From assembly GCA_033816765.1 (NCBI GenBank), contig CM066297.1, forward strand, positions 986,573-1,050,572: 64,000 bases of DNA, given 5' to 3'. The position numbers and the translations under genes are program-made. This stretch comes from Nothopassalora personata. Its lineage: Eukaryota; Ascomycota; Dothideomycetes; Mycosphaerellales; Mycosphaerellaceae. Below are positions 10,043 to 19,440 of this stretch, one piece after another. Every line of letters starts with the position of its first letter. The first letter of the stretch is position 1. The notes under the pieces were generated by a model that was not told where the DNA came from, ran no database searches, and saw only the letters and a list, made by a program, of their open reading frames with translations.

Positions 10043-11078
10043 GCTTTAAACGCCCTCTACGATAGGAGATTGATAGAGTAACCGGGGAACACCCGCCCCT
10101 AGTAAAGTAAGTAGAGCCCGACGACCTTAGACCGCGAACAATGCTGTTAATGCCTTAGCTACTTATATAGGTAACGACACCCTTAGGGTTAGTAAGCTAG
10201 AGTTCTACTATAGCGATCGAGACAAGTTCGACACTTAGGTTACTTAGATAGATATATACTTCTTATTTAACTCTATAGCTAAGAACCTTAAGCCCGTCTT
10301 TACTACTACCTTCTTACGAGGACGAGCATAGCATTAGGTTAGACCCTTCCTTAGGACCTACCTAGATAGTAACGGTAACGATAATGCGAACGGAATCTTT
10401 ACGTCTTACGGTTACCTTAAAAATGCGATAAAGAGCGTCTTTAGTATCTCGAATAAGACCGCTACTATAGTACGCGTTATCTAATACCTAACCTAGAAGA
10501 CATCTACTACCGACTACGCTACTAAATTCTAGGAGTATGCCTAGCTTACCGATTAGGACGACGAAGCACTTTAAGTTATGTACCGAAGAGAACTAAAGGA
10601 GCACGTTAAGGATAAATTAATAAGGGACGGTCGAAGGATCGATAACCTAGGATCTTTAATTAAGGTTACGATCGATCTTAACGATAAGCTCTACGAGAGA
10701 GCTATAGAACGACGATACGACTCTAAGGTGTCCGGAAAGACCGGATACACGCTAGGCTACGATAACCGTAATAGAGGCTTTAACGACAATTATAATAACA
10801 AGCCTAGGGATAAACTATACTATAGACTATAGCCAATAGAGCTCGACGTTACCGAGAAAGGTCGTAAGATTAGGAACAGTAACGGGAATAGAGCATCCCG
10901 GAGTTCGAAAGAAACACGAACTTACTACGGATGTAGTAAACCTAGCTACCTAGTAAGGGACTACCGCAGTAAGAATATAGTACGCCGCGAACAGTTTAAT
11001 ATAATGCAACCCCGAACTAGTAAATCTAAGAGTAGCGTTAGATCTCGAGGAGATACCGACTATACTTAGAGAGTAGAG
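10043..11078 (+). pseudogene. Element C gag, 5' part (RIP-degraded)
   Basis: It corresponds to the gag of element B, with blocks such as VKDKLIRDGRRI and LNDKLYERAIERRYDSKV matching B's VKDELIRHGGRI and DDQLWERHQEKKYDSKV. The primer-binding site lies immediately after the LTR (10043-10054). A CCHC knuckle remnant reads CSKPSYLVRDY, where the last Cys has become Tyr. The frame from 10578 to 10832 is the longest stretch without a stop. Gag resumes after element B at 18254. Confidence 0.85.
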
Positions 11079-11513
11079 TGTTATTGTCTCGTTCCAGGGC
11101 TAGTCTCAAAAGAGAGATAAGTCAAGTCACGTGGCGGTATTATTCTTTGGAGAGGCTGAAGCAAGCTGAGCGAAGATGAATGATAGGAATAAGAGTTGTA
11201 TTCCAATCAGTGAGATAGTAACATGAGTTGAACGCATCAGAACCATAAGGGTTTCTAGCGTTCCTAAATACAAAGGAGGTTCGTATGCCATCCGGTGTTA
11301 GATGTCCGTCTGTCCACTCGACCGGTCGTCTGGTCGTGTGGTCGTGTACGTCCATACGCTACTTCTGCGGTCGTGTTCGACCATGCACTAAGCGCGCGGT
11401 CGTGCACGTGACCCGGACGTGGGGTCCCTTTCTCTTCCTAGCGATTGGTTCGTGTCTTCTGATTCTTCCTCCCCATGCCACGTCCTGCACCGTCCTTCAT
11501 CCGAACCGTAACA
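11079..11513 (-). repeat. 3' LTR of element B (435 bp)
   Basis: It begins TGTTATTG and ends CCGTAACA on the plus strand. I see no difference from the partner LTR at 17815-18249, which implies recent insertion. It is preceded by TAGAG (11074-11078). On the plus strand the accessory gene starts 70 bp beyond it, so this LTR would have to supply the antisense promoter. It contains ATTGG and a pyrimidine-rich stretch before that gene, but no TATA box in that direction that I can see. Confidence 0.96.
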
Positions 11514-11582
11514 CCATCCCCCTTCCTGCTGAAACTCGTCCTCGAGTTTTCTTTCTTCTCCTGTGAGTTCCCATCTTTTACC

Positions 11583-12183
11583 ATGAGCGGCGAGCGGCTA
11601 ACACGTCAGGAGCGCCGCGAACGTCAAGCACTAGGCATCGAAGCCGAGGGCCGCGAGATGCCATCCCCATGTTCTGGTTGTCGAAAGGCCAGAGTGCCTG
11701 AAGGAAAGAAGAGTCCTCGTTGTGTGGTGGATGTGCGCTTTGGGTGTTGTTCGGAGTGCGTTCGCAAGGGTGTCAAATGTGACGTGACTGTCACGTGGAC
11801 TTGAGTGGGAGCGACTTCGCAACCAGCGTCGAAAGCTGAAGCGAGAGCTTGATGAGGCTGAAGAGAAGGTGACAGAGGCGATGTCAAAGGTGCATCGTCT
11901 TAGGAAACAACTGCGCGTTGCTGAGGACAGGGAGGAAAAGGCGATAGCGAAGGATTTCGAGGATCTTCGCAGTTTGCCGAGCGTGGGTGTCGATGCCTTT
12001 TCCGCGCCTTCGTCCTGTCTTCTCGTTCCTGAAGGTAGCCCCGAAGAGCTAGAGGGGGTTTTCCAGATGTCGATTCCTTCCTGGGAGGACCTTTCGATGA
12101 TTCCGGATGATGCCCTCTGGTCATATCCGACCCTTGAGGACGCCGCAGCAGCTTCTTCGAGCGCTGGTCCTTCTGGTGGATAG
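11583..12183 (+). pseudogene. Antisense accessory gene of element B (Zn2Cys6-like cluster + coiled coil), 1-nt frameshift
   Basis: The gene runs opposite to gag/pol, starting 70 bp inside the 3' LTR; ATG at 11583 has a good context (TACCATGAG). The product would be about 199 residues. A basic N-terminus (RLTRQERRERQ) precedes cysteines at about 30, 33, 47, 56, 59 and 66. That is CX2C-x13-CX8CX2CX6C, like a Zn(II)2Cys6 cluster with a longer third spacing. A coiled coil (EWERLRNQRRKL onward) and an acidic, Ser-rich tail with several Trp follow. Compared with element A, B has one extra T near 11803 (GGACTTGAG versus GGACTGAG), which shifts the frame after the cluster. Possible roles are DNA binding at the LTR or a transcription regulator; both are inference. 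Confidence 0.75.
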
Positions 12184-12243
12184 GTGTTTGGTTTCTCATA
12201 GGAGATATGTTCGTGTAAGTTCTCCGTTTCCCTTATTAAACCT

Positions 12244-12316
12244 GGTCATGTAGCTCAGTGGTAGAGCGCAAGCTGTCTACACTCTTGAGGTCGTAGGTTC
12301 GATTACTACTCTGGCT
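12244..12316 (+). ncRNA. tRNA-like Pol III unit antisense to pol of element B
   Basis: A 73-nt stretch resembles a tRNA. It has an A box TAGCTCAGTGG (12251-12261) forming a perfect D stem (GCTC/GAGC). The B box GGTTCGATTAC (12296-12306) lies in a T arm with four of five pairs, and the acceptor stem pairs at six of seven positions if G-U is allowed. The anticodon arm is irregular (CAAG/CTTG around an 11-nt loop), so no amino-acid identity can be given. A T6 run at 12362-12367 could end a Pol III transcript of roughly 120 nt overlapping the end of pol on the opposite strand. It may be a pseudo-tRNA or a SINE-like capture. Confidence 0.55.
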
Positions 12317-12346
12317 GCTTCCAGCCGACTGGTCGCCAATCGGTGA

Positions 12347-15300
12347 CTAGTAGGCTGGCCGTTTTTTGGTCTTGTAGTATTCCTGGATCTTTTGCTGACA
12401 GTTTCGTAGGTTTTGTTTTGGTTCCCAGGTATTTTCTGATTCGTCGTATCCTTTCCATTTGACAAGGTATCGCTGACCTTTCTTATCTAGGATTCTTTCG
12501 ACTTCGAATTCGTTTTCTGCTTCCGGTTCGAAATGGAAGCTCTCCTGGCAGGGTGTTTGGGCGTCTGCGGGTTCCAACTTGGAGATATGGAAGACTGGGT
12601 GGATTTTTGCGTCAGGTGGTAGTCGTAGTCGATAGTTAACTGGTCCTACGATTTTGTCGATTAAAAATGGTCCGACCTTGACGTGATCCAGTTTCTTGGT
12701 CTGTCTTCTTGTTCTCAAGTTTTTTGTGAGGAGATAGACCTTATCCCCCTCTTTTAGCAGAGGTGCCATTTTTCTCGTGTCCTGCCGTTGTTGAGACAGT
12801 TTTCGTTGTGCATCTTCGATCGCCTTGCGTGTTTCTTTGTGCACTTCCTTAAGAGTATCCGTCGTCACGATTGCTCTCTCGGCTTGTGGATGGGATCCAG
12901 GTGTTCCAAATAGGTTAGGATCTTTACCAAAGTTCGCATAAAATGGCGTCGTTGAAGTTGTCTCCGATTTGTGGTTGTTCAGTGCAATCTGCGCCATTGG
13001 CAGTAATGAAACCCAGTTGTCTTGTGCATAGTTGATGTAGTGTCGTAGGTATTGTTCCAGCGTTTGATTCATCCTTTCGGTTTGTCCGTCTGTCTCCGGA
13101 TGATATGCTGTTGACAGCTTGTGTTTAATTCCGATCGTTCCCATAAGCGTCTTCCAGTAGTTTGATGTGAATAGCTTGTCTCTGTCCGTTATAAATACTT
13201 GGGGGAATCCGTGGTATCGGATAAGTCTGTCCAGTACAAGGTATCCGAGCTGCTCTGCATTGTACGTTTCCGATGCAGGAATGAAGTGTGCGTATTTCGT
13301 AAGTCTATCAACCATGACTAGTATCATGTCGTATGGTTGTTTCGTAACTTGATCCTTTGACGGTGGGAGTTTCGTAATAAAGTCCATTGTGACTTCGTCC
13401 CATGGTTTTGTCGGTGGTGTCCTGAACTGTAGGTGACCGTATTTTGCATGTCTCGCAGTCTTGTTTCGTTGGCAGTGTACGCATTGTTTAATATAGCGTG
13501 ACACCTTAAGTCTCATCTGTGGGAATGAGAAACTGCGTTGTATTAGGTCCATTGTTTTTGAAGTTCCGGGGTGTCCGTAATTTGGTCCGTCGTGATGTTG
13601 TCGTATGCATTCTTCTTCTCGATCCTTAGGTACTTGGTATTTTCCTTGCGATATAGGGAATTGTTCGTCCCTGTCGCCTAGTATCCGTACGATGTTATTG
13701 AATTCTCTTGTGTTGGCACTAAGACTTCCGTCGGGGTTTGTCTTTAATATCTTATGTTGCACTGGTTCTTTTCCTTCCATGTAGTCGCTTCTTCGGCTCA
13801 GCGCGTCGGCGCGGCCATTCTCTCGTCCTGGAGTATATTTAATTTCGAACTTATACTGTCCCAGCAGCTCCGACCAGCGGGCTTGCCTTCGAGTAAGTTC
13901 TTTCGTCGTCGTAAAGTACGTAAGATTCTTGTGGTCAGAAAGAATCGTTAACTTCGGTGGGCCCTCGACATATACTCTCCAATGTTGCATAGCAGCAACA
14001 ATGGCTAGAAGCTCTTTATCATGGATGTCGTAGTTCTGTTCCGCTGTGGTCATTTTCCGGGAGTAATAGGCTACTGGGTGTCTCTGCCCATCGTGTGTCT
14101 GTGTTAGACATGCGCCTATTGCCATATCAGACGCATCGGTCTCGATGTGGACTTCCTTGCTACCATCGAATAGTCGAAGCGTAGGGGCTGAAGCGCATTG
14201 TTCCTTGAGTTTCTTAAATGCTTCAATCTGTTCCTTTCCCCATTTCCAAGTGACGTCCTTTCTTGTAAGCATCGTCATTGGTGCTGCTATTTTTGCGTAA
14301 TCCTTGATGAATTTCCGGTTGTAGTTCGCTAGTCCAAGGAATGATTGTACGTCCTTGACTGTTTTTGGTTCTGGCCACTCTCTAATTGACTGTGTCTTCG
14401 CAGGGTCGATCGTTATCCCTGTAGTGCTGATGATGAAGCCTAAGAATTTGACTTCTTTCTTATGGAATTCGCATTTCTCGGGTGCCGTCTTAAATCCTGA
14501 TTGCGTGAGTCGTTCGAAGACGTCCTGGACTTGTTTTATGTGTTCCTGTAGGGATCCTTTTGTGTAGACTAGTATGTCGTCCATGTAGGCGATAACGCAT
14601 ACGTCGAGTAGGTCTCTAAGTGTTTCGTTAACAAGGTTCTGGCAGGATGCGGGTGCGTTGGTCAATCCCATTGGCATAACCAAGAATTCGTAAAGTCCGT
14701 ATCTTGTCCTGAAAGCGGTCTTCCATTCTTCTCCTTCCGCCATTCGTATAGCGTAGAAGGCATCTCGTAGGTCAATCTTCGTGTACCAGTCTGATCCGGT
14801 TAATCTGTCTTGTGCTTCTTCGATGTTGGGTAGCGGGTATCGGTTCTTGATCGTGATCTCGTTTAACTTCCTGTAGTCTTGTACGAGTCGTAACTTCCCG
14901 TTTGCTTTTGGAACGAACATGCATGGAGTTCCTGCACTTGAGGTGGATCTTCTTATCCATCCTTTGGCTAGCTTCTCCTTCAGCCATTCTCGTAGGGTCT
15001 GTAGCTCTTTCTCAGACATTTGATATAGGGGTCCCCATGGAGGCTCTTTCCCTGGCTGAATGTTGATCTTATGATCCCATGGGCGGTGCTTAGGTAAGGC
15101 GGTTTTGCCTCTCTCCTCTTCAAAGAGTCGCGACCACTTGCGATACTCCTTGGGAATACTCAACTCTGAGATGTTAGTATTCTTCGATGGTGCGTTACTT
15201 CCATCACTTCCAGTGACTTCGTGACCCGGCGGCCCCACGCCAGTGTCTGTCCCGGTCGAAGGTGGTTCTTCTGTCCTTCTGTTCGGCGCAAGCTGTATCT

Positions 15301-15772
15301 CGTTTAGCTGTTTCCTTGCCTCATCTGCCAGTGAACGCTGCCACTGCGCAGGCTGAATGTCGACAACGCAATCGCATTCCCTAAATGTGAGTACTCCTCT
15401 TCTCCAGTCGATTACTGGATTGTGCTTTCTCAACCAAGGCATACCTAATACTATGTCATGACTGGCCATATCAGTGACATCCAAGGTAATATTCTCGTGG
15501 TGCTGTTGGATAGCCAGTGGCAATGGTGTCGTCTCCCATTCCACGCTAGGTAACGATGATCCGTTTACCGCGATCAACTCGTAACCCCATTTCTTCTTCA
15601 GGGTAGCTAACCCGTTTCTTCTTGTGAAAGACTCAGAGATAAAATTCCCCGCTGCTCCTGAGTCGATCATGACACTGGTCTTGTGTCCGTTGACGATTGC
15701 TTGTGTCTGGAAAACTGTGTTTGATGTCGATGCGTGAGCCTGAATATTGCATAACTCCCTCCGGTCGCTCAT
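12347..15772 (-). CDS. pol: Element B Pol polyprotein: protease, RT, RNase H, integrase, chromodomain
   Basis: An intact frame of 1141 residues. Protease: DSGAAGNFI at about 37-45. RT: from about 245 to 450, with YPLP at 312-315 and YMDD at 396-399. RNase H: TDAS with Asp546, then Glu587 and Asp613. Integrase: HHCC zinc finger with His near 725 and 734 and Cys764/Cys767. The DDE residues are Asp797, Asp863 and Glu899, giving the canonical 35-residue D-E spacing. A GPY/F-like module is followed by a chromodomain at about 1088-1133. All key residues seen are present, so the protein could be active. The ATG at 15772 follows the gag stop by 2 nt (TAGGAATG), allowing termination-reinitiation or a -1 frameshift. 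Confidence 0.97.
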   Translation of the reverse strand: MSDRRELCNIQAHASTSNTVFQTQAIVNGHKTSVMIDSGAAGNFISESFTRRNGLATLKKKWGYELIAVNGSSLPSVEWETTPLPLAIQQHHENITLDVTDMASHDIVLGMPWLRKHNPVIDWRRGVLTFRECDCVVDIQPAQWQRSLADEARKQLNEIQLAPNRRTEEPPSTGTDTGVGPPGHEVTGSDGSNAPSKNTNISELSIPKEYRKWSRLFEEERGKTALPKHRPWDHKINIQPGKEPPWGPLYQMSEKELQTLREWLKEKLAKGWIRRSTSSAGTPCMFVPKANGKLRLVQDYRKLNEITIKNRYPLPNIEEAQDRLTGSDWYTKIDLRDAFYAIRMAEGEEWKTAFRTRYGLYEFLVMPMGLTNAPASCQNLVNETLRDLLDVCVIAYMDDILVYTKGSLQEHIKQVQDVFERLTQSGFKTAPEKCEFHKKEVKFLGFIISTTGITIDPAKTQSIREWPEPKTVKDVQSFLGLANYNRKFIKDYAKIAAPMTMLTRKDVTWKWGKEQIEAFKKLKEQCASAPTLRLFDGSKEVHIETDASDMAIGACLTQTHDGQRHPVAYYSRKMTTAEQNYDIHDKELLAIVAAMQHWRVYVEGPPKLTILSDHKNLTYFTTTKELTRRQARWSELLGQYKFEIKYTPGRENGRADALSRRSDYMEGKEPVQHKILKTNPDGSLSANTREFNNIVRILGDRDEQFPISQGKYQVPKDREEECIRQHHDGPNYGHPGTSKTMDLIQRSFSFPQMRLKVSRYIKQCVHCQRNKTARHAKYGHLQFRTPPTKPWDEVTMDFITKLPPSKDQVTKQPYDMILVMVDRLTKYAHFIPASETYNAEQLGYLVLDRLIRYHGFPQVFITDRDKLFTSNYWKTLMGTIGIKHKLSTAYHPETDGQTERMNQTLEQYLRHYINYAQDNWVSLLPMAQIALNNHKSETTSTTPFYANFGKDPNLFGTPGSHPQAERAIVTTDTLKEVHKETRKAIEDAQRKLSQQRQDTRKMAPLLKEGDKVYLLTKNLRTRRQTKKLDHVKVGPFLIDKIVGPVNYRLRLPPDAKIHPVFHISKLEPADAQTPCQESFHFEPEAENEFEVERILDKKGQRYLVKWKGYDESENTWEPKQNLRNCQQKIQEYYKTKKRPAY

Positions 15773-15774
15773 TC

Positions 15775-17797
15775 CTAGGGAGCTGATCCTTTTCCCGAAT
15801 GGTATGTGGTTCGCTGTGCTTCGTACCTAGAGGCTTCGGCTAGAACCTGTAGCCCGTTGCCCTGTGTCCACACCTGTAGTCTGTTGCGTTCCTGGATCTT
15901 CTGCGTTTCTGAGTAGAGTGCGCGTGCGTGTTGCACTATGTTGTGTAATTCATTCGATACGAATGTTCCTGACGGTGTTTGGTACCCGGTACCTGTTATT
16001 CGGCTTCCTATAGGTGGTCGTTCTGTAATGGCGGTTGCTAGGTTTTCGGTTGTTTCCATGAGTGGGTATCCCCAGGCCATGCCTCGTAGGGTGTCGAGTG
16101 TCTTGTCAAACTCAATGGAATGTAGCCTCCTTCGTCCACCTATCTTAGGTAGGAATTCCTCGTGCCTTCTTTGTAGGTAGATGATCATGTCGTACAGTTT
16201 CTTGGGTGCATCTACCGTGAAGGTAAGTTGTTCATTGTCGTCGTCAGTGTCGCTCTCTTCTCCTTCGGAGGAATCTTCTTCGCTTGATTCTTCCGGATCC
16301 TGTTCTTCCTCGATGGTATCTAGCCCGGTGGTTTCTTGACTTTCTTCCTGTGGTTCTGGTGACCATGATCCGTTCCATCCTGGGTCCTGATTTTCTTTAT
16401 CGCTTCCATCTTCGTTGAAGTAGGATTCATCGATGTCCACTTCTCTGAGCGTGGCGTTTTGCCTATGCGTCGCTCCTAGGGTTCCTCGTGGTTGCTGAGG
16501 CCAATACCCTGCGCCTGATTTCGCGGCGTAGTGGATTTGACACGAGTCTTGGTAACAGAATCGCCAATGAAGGCTTCCATGACCATTTCGAGACTCAGGT
16601 TCGGTCTCGTAGTCGACTCTTCGTGTCATCATGTTGAACTGTCGTGGTTGGTTCTTCGCATCAAATGGAATGACCACCATTTGCTGCCCATGGTATCCTC
16701 CTCGTCCTTCTGAGGGGTCCAGGAGAGGCGTCGTGCTTCTGTTGCTAGCTCTCTCCCCCACTCTCCGAGTATAGTCGGTATCTCCCCGAGATCCAACGCT
16801 GCTCTCAGATTTACTAGTTCGGGGTTGCATCATATTGAACTGCTCGCGGCGCACCATATTTTTACCGCGGCAATCCCGCGCCATGTGGCCTTCCTTGCCA
16901 CAGGCATAGCATGTGAGTTTTCCTTTTCCTTTAAAGGGCTTTCCGTGGCCCCTACTCTTAACGATCCTCCGTCCTCGTTGGGTAACGTCCAGTTCCATTG
17001 GCTGTGGTCCATAGTAGGGTTGGCTTTGTCGTGAGAATTCTCCCTTCGCAACGTATCCTCCTAAGGGTCTGCGATCCGGAGCGTATCCTGCTATTCCTCC
17101 TACTTTGGAGTCGTATTTCTTCTCCTGGTGTCGTTCCCAGAGCTGGTCATCGATATTGATCGACGCCTTCATTAGCTCTTCGAGGTTGGTGATCCGTCCC
17201 CCGTGTCTTATCAACTCGTCCTTGACGGAGTCCTTAAGTCCACGTCGGAACATAGTCATCAACGCCGTCTGGTCCCATCCGGTGATTTGTCCGTATTCTT
17301 CGAATTTGGCGGCATACTCTGAAGTAGACGTCTTCTGCTTTAGGTGTTGAATAATTCGTATGGCCTGTTGGACTTCGTTCGAGGTTCCAAAGATTGACTT
17401 CATCTTCTCTTTGAAAAGGGTGTAGCTCCTGAACATTCCAGTGGGGTCTAATCGTCCCATACCTTCCTTCAAGGTATTCCTTAAGGTAAGGTTTGATCCA
17501 GTTCTGCGCACTTCCGCGAAGGTACGTGATGGCGAAGATAGTCCTTTTATCGGCATCGACTGGGTTGAACATGAGGTACATATCCATCTGATTGATCCAG
17601 TCGTCGAACTTGGCTCTGTCTCCGTGGAAGAGGTCTGGCTTAGCAGCCTTAACGTCGTTCTTCCTTGGGGTAGGCTCGTCATCGTCATCAGACTCATCGT
17701 CCTTCGTGGTGGTAGTCTGTTGTGGTGGCGCACGGCGGATGCTTCCTGCTTCGCTGGGGGCGGGTGTTCCCCTACCAGCTGCTTGAGTAGCGCTCAT
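15775..17797 (-). pseudogene. gag: Element B Gag, one +1 frameshift, CCHC zinc knuckle
   Basis: Translation probably starts at ATG 17797 (MSATQAAGRG), just after the primer-binding site. The capsid-like part (FDDWINQMDMYL, GSAQNWIKPYLKEYLE) continues in another frame from about 17450 (GMGRLDPTGMFRSY). The decayed element C keeps these parts in one frame, so B appears to carry an indel around GAAGGAAGG. Downstream lie SEYAAKFEEYGQITGW, a CCHC knuckle (CYACGKEGHMARDC), then a long acidic, Ser/Glu/Asp-rich C-terminus of about 250 residues that is unusual for a gypsy Gag. It ends 2 nt before the pol ATG. Confidence 0.88.
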
Positions 17798-17803
17798 CCT
17801 GAG

Positions 17804-17814
17804 GGCGTTCAAAG
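17804..17814 (-). promoter_or_regulatory. Primer-binding site of element B (self-priming type)
   Basis: On the element strand the site reads CTTTGAACGCC and directly abuts the 5' LTR. Eight of its bases (TTGAACGC) are complementary to GCGTTCAA inside the LTR (plus coordinates 17964-17971 in the 5' LTR), located after a TATA-like element. This arrangement resembles Tf1/sushi elements, where the 5' end of the mRNA folds back to prime reverse transcription. Confidence 0.6.
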
Positions 17815-18249
17815 TGTTATTGTCTCGTTCCAGGGCTAGTCTCAAAAGAGAGATAAGTCAAGTCACGTGGCGGTATTATTCTTTGGAGAGGCTGAAGCAA
17901 GCTGAGCGAAGATGAATGATAGGAATAAGAGTTGTATTCCAATCAGTGAGATAGTAACATGAGTTGAACGCATCAGAACCATAAGGGTTTCTAGCGTTCC
18001 TAAATACAAAGGAGGTTCGTATGCCATCCGGTGTTAGATGTCCGTCTGTCCACTCGACCGGTCGTCTGGTCGTGTGGTCGTGTACGTCCATACGCTACTT
18101 CTGCGGTCGTGTTCGACCATGCACTAAGCGCGCGGTCGTGCACGTGACCCGGACGTGGGGTCCCTTTCTCTTCCTAGCGATTGGTTCGTGTCTTCTGATT
18201 CTTCCTCCCCATGCCACGTCCTGCACCGTCCTTCATCCGAACCGTAACA
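17815..18249 (-). repeat. 5' LTR of element B (435 bp)
   Basis: It appears identical to 11079-11513. It is followed by the TSD TAGAG at 18250-18254, after which gag of element C resumes. It drives the minus-strand genomic transcript of B. Confidence 0.96.
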
Positions 18250-18253
18250 TAGA

Positions 18254-19440
18254 GGAGAGAGCTAGCGATAGAAGCACGACGCCTCTCCTAGACCCCTTAT
18301 AAGGACGAGGAGGATACTATAGGTAGCTATTCGGACTGTAGAACTAGCTACAATAGTTTACTAAAACATGCTAATCGACACTCGAGGAACTCTAATAATA
18401 AAAGGACTACCTTAACTAAGCATTTAAGGACATCGAAGATAATATCGTCCTAAAAAGAGAATTAGATTTAGACACCGAGAGCCTATACGACGAACTATAG
18501 GATTAGTAGTAGACAATTACGAGCGAAATCTAGTAATAAGAGAAACGAGAGTTTAGTATAATAGTACGAAGAGTCGACTACGAGATCGAAACTGAATCTC
18601 GAAATAGTTATAGAAGCCTTTATTAGCGATTCTATTACTAAGACTCGTGTTAAGTTCACTACGCCGTAAAAACAGGCGTAGGGTATTAGCCTTAGTAACC
18701 GCAAGGAACCCTAGGAGCGTAACATAGGCAAAACGCTAGGCTTAAAGAAGTAGACATCGACGAAACCTACTTTAATAATAAAGACAAAGAAAACTAGGAC
18801 CTAGGATAGAACAAATCGTAGTCGCTAGAAACATAGGAAGAACGTTAAGAAACTACCGGGCTAGATATTATTATAGAAGACTAGGATCCGGAAGAATTAA
18901 GCGAAGAAGATTCCTCCGAAGGAGAAGAGAGCGACACTAACGACGATAATAAACAACTCACCTTTACGGTAGATGTACCGAAGAAACTATACGATTTAAT
19001 CGTATATCTATAAATAAGGCACGAAGAATTCCTACCTAAGATAAACGGACGACGGATGCTACACCCTACTAAGTTCGATAAGACACTCGACGCCCTAAGG
19101 TATATAGCTTAGGGATATCTACTTATAGAGACAACCGAAAACCTAGCAACCGCTATTATAGAACGACTACTAATAGGAAGTAAGATAATAGGTACCGGAT
19201 ACCTTATACCGTTAGGAACATTCGTATTAAACGAATTGCGTAACGTAGTGTAGTACGTACGCGCACTCTACTTAGAAACGTAGAAGATCTAGGAACGTTA
19301 CCGATTATAGGTGTAGACATAGAAAGGCTCGCGCTAGGTTTAAGCGGAGGCCTCGAGACACGAAGTACGACATTCTATATATAAATAGGGAAAAGGATTA
19401 ACTCTCTAGGTAGGAGCAACCTAAGAGAGTTATGCGAAAC
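18254..19440 (+). pseudogene. Element C gag, 3' part (RIP-degraded)
   Basis: It resumes the gag frame interrupted by element B, with the block ERASDRSTTPLLDP matching B's ERASNRSTTPLLDP. It continues through the acidic region (EDSSEGEESDT near 18.9 kb) and VDVPKKLYDLIVYL-like sequence. Many stops are at former Gln/Trp codons. There is no functional frame. Confidence 0.85.

Larger units (their letters stand above)
11079..18249 (-). mobile_element. Element B: full-length Ty3/gypsy chromovirus, 7171 bp, TSD TAGAG
   Basis: It has identical-looking 435 bp LTRs (11079-11513 and 17815-18249) and the 5-bp TSD TAGAG (11074-11078 and 18250-18254). It carries gag (one frameshift), an intact 1141-codon pol, an antisense tRNA-like unit and an antisense accessory gene. 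There is no RIP signature. It is inserted in the opposite orientation into the gag of element C, a decayed relative. Gag of C resumes on the far side in matching order (GDTDY before; ERASDRSTTPLLDP after). Confidence 0.97.

Noticed and set aside
11285..11566. Open frames inside the 435 bp LTRs (also 1767-1982 and 18021-18302)
   Set aside because: They repeat in every LTR copy and consist of LTR control sequence, with no domain; open by chance.
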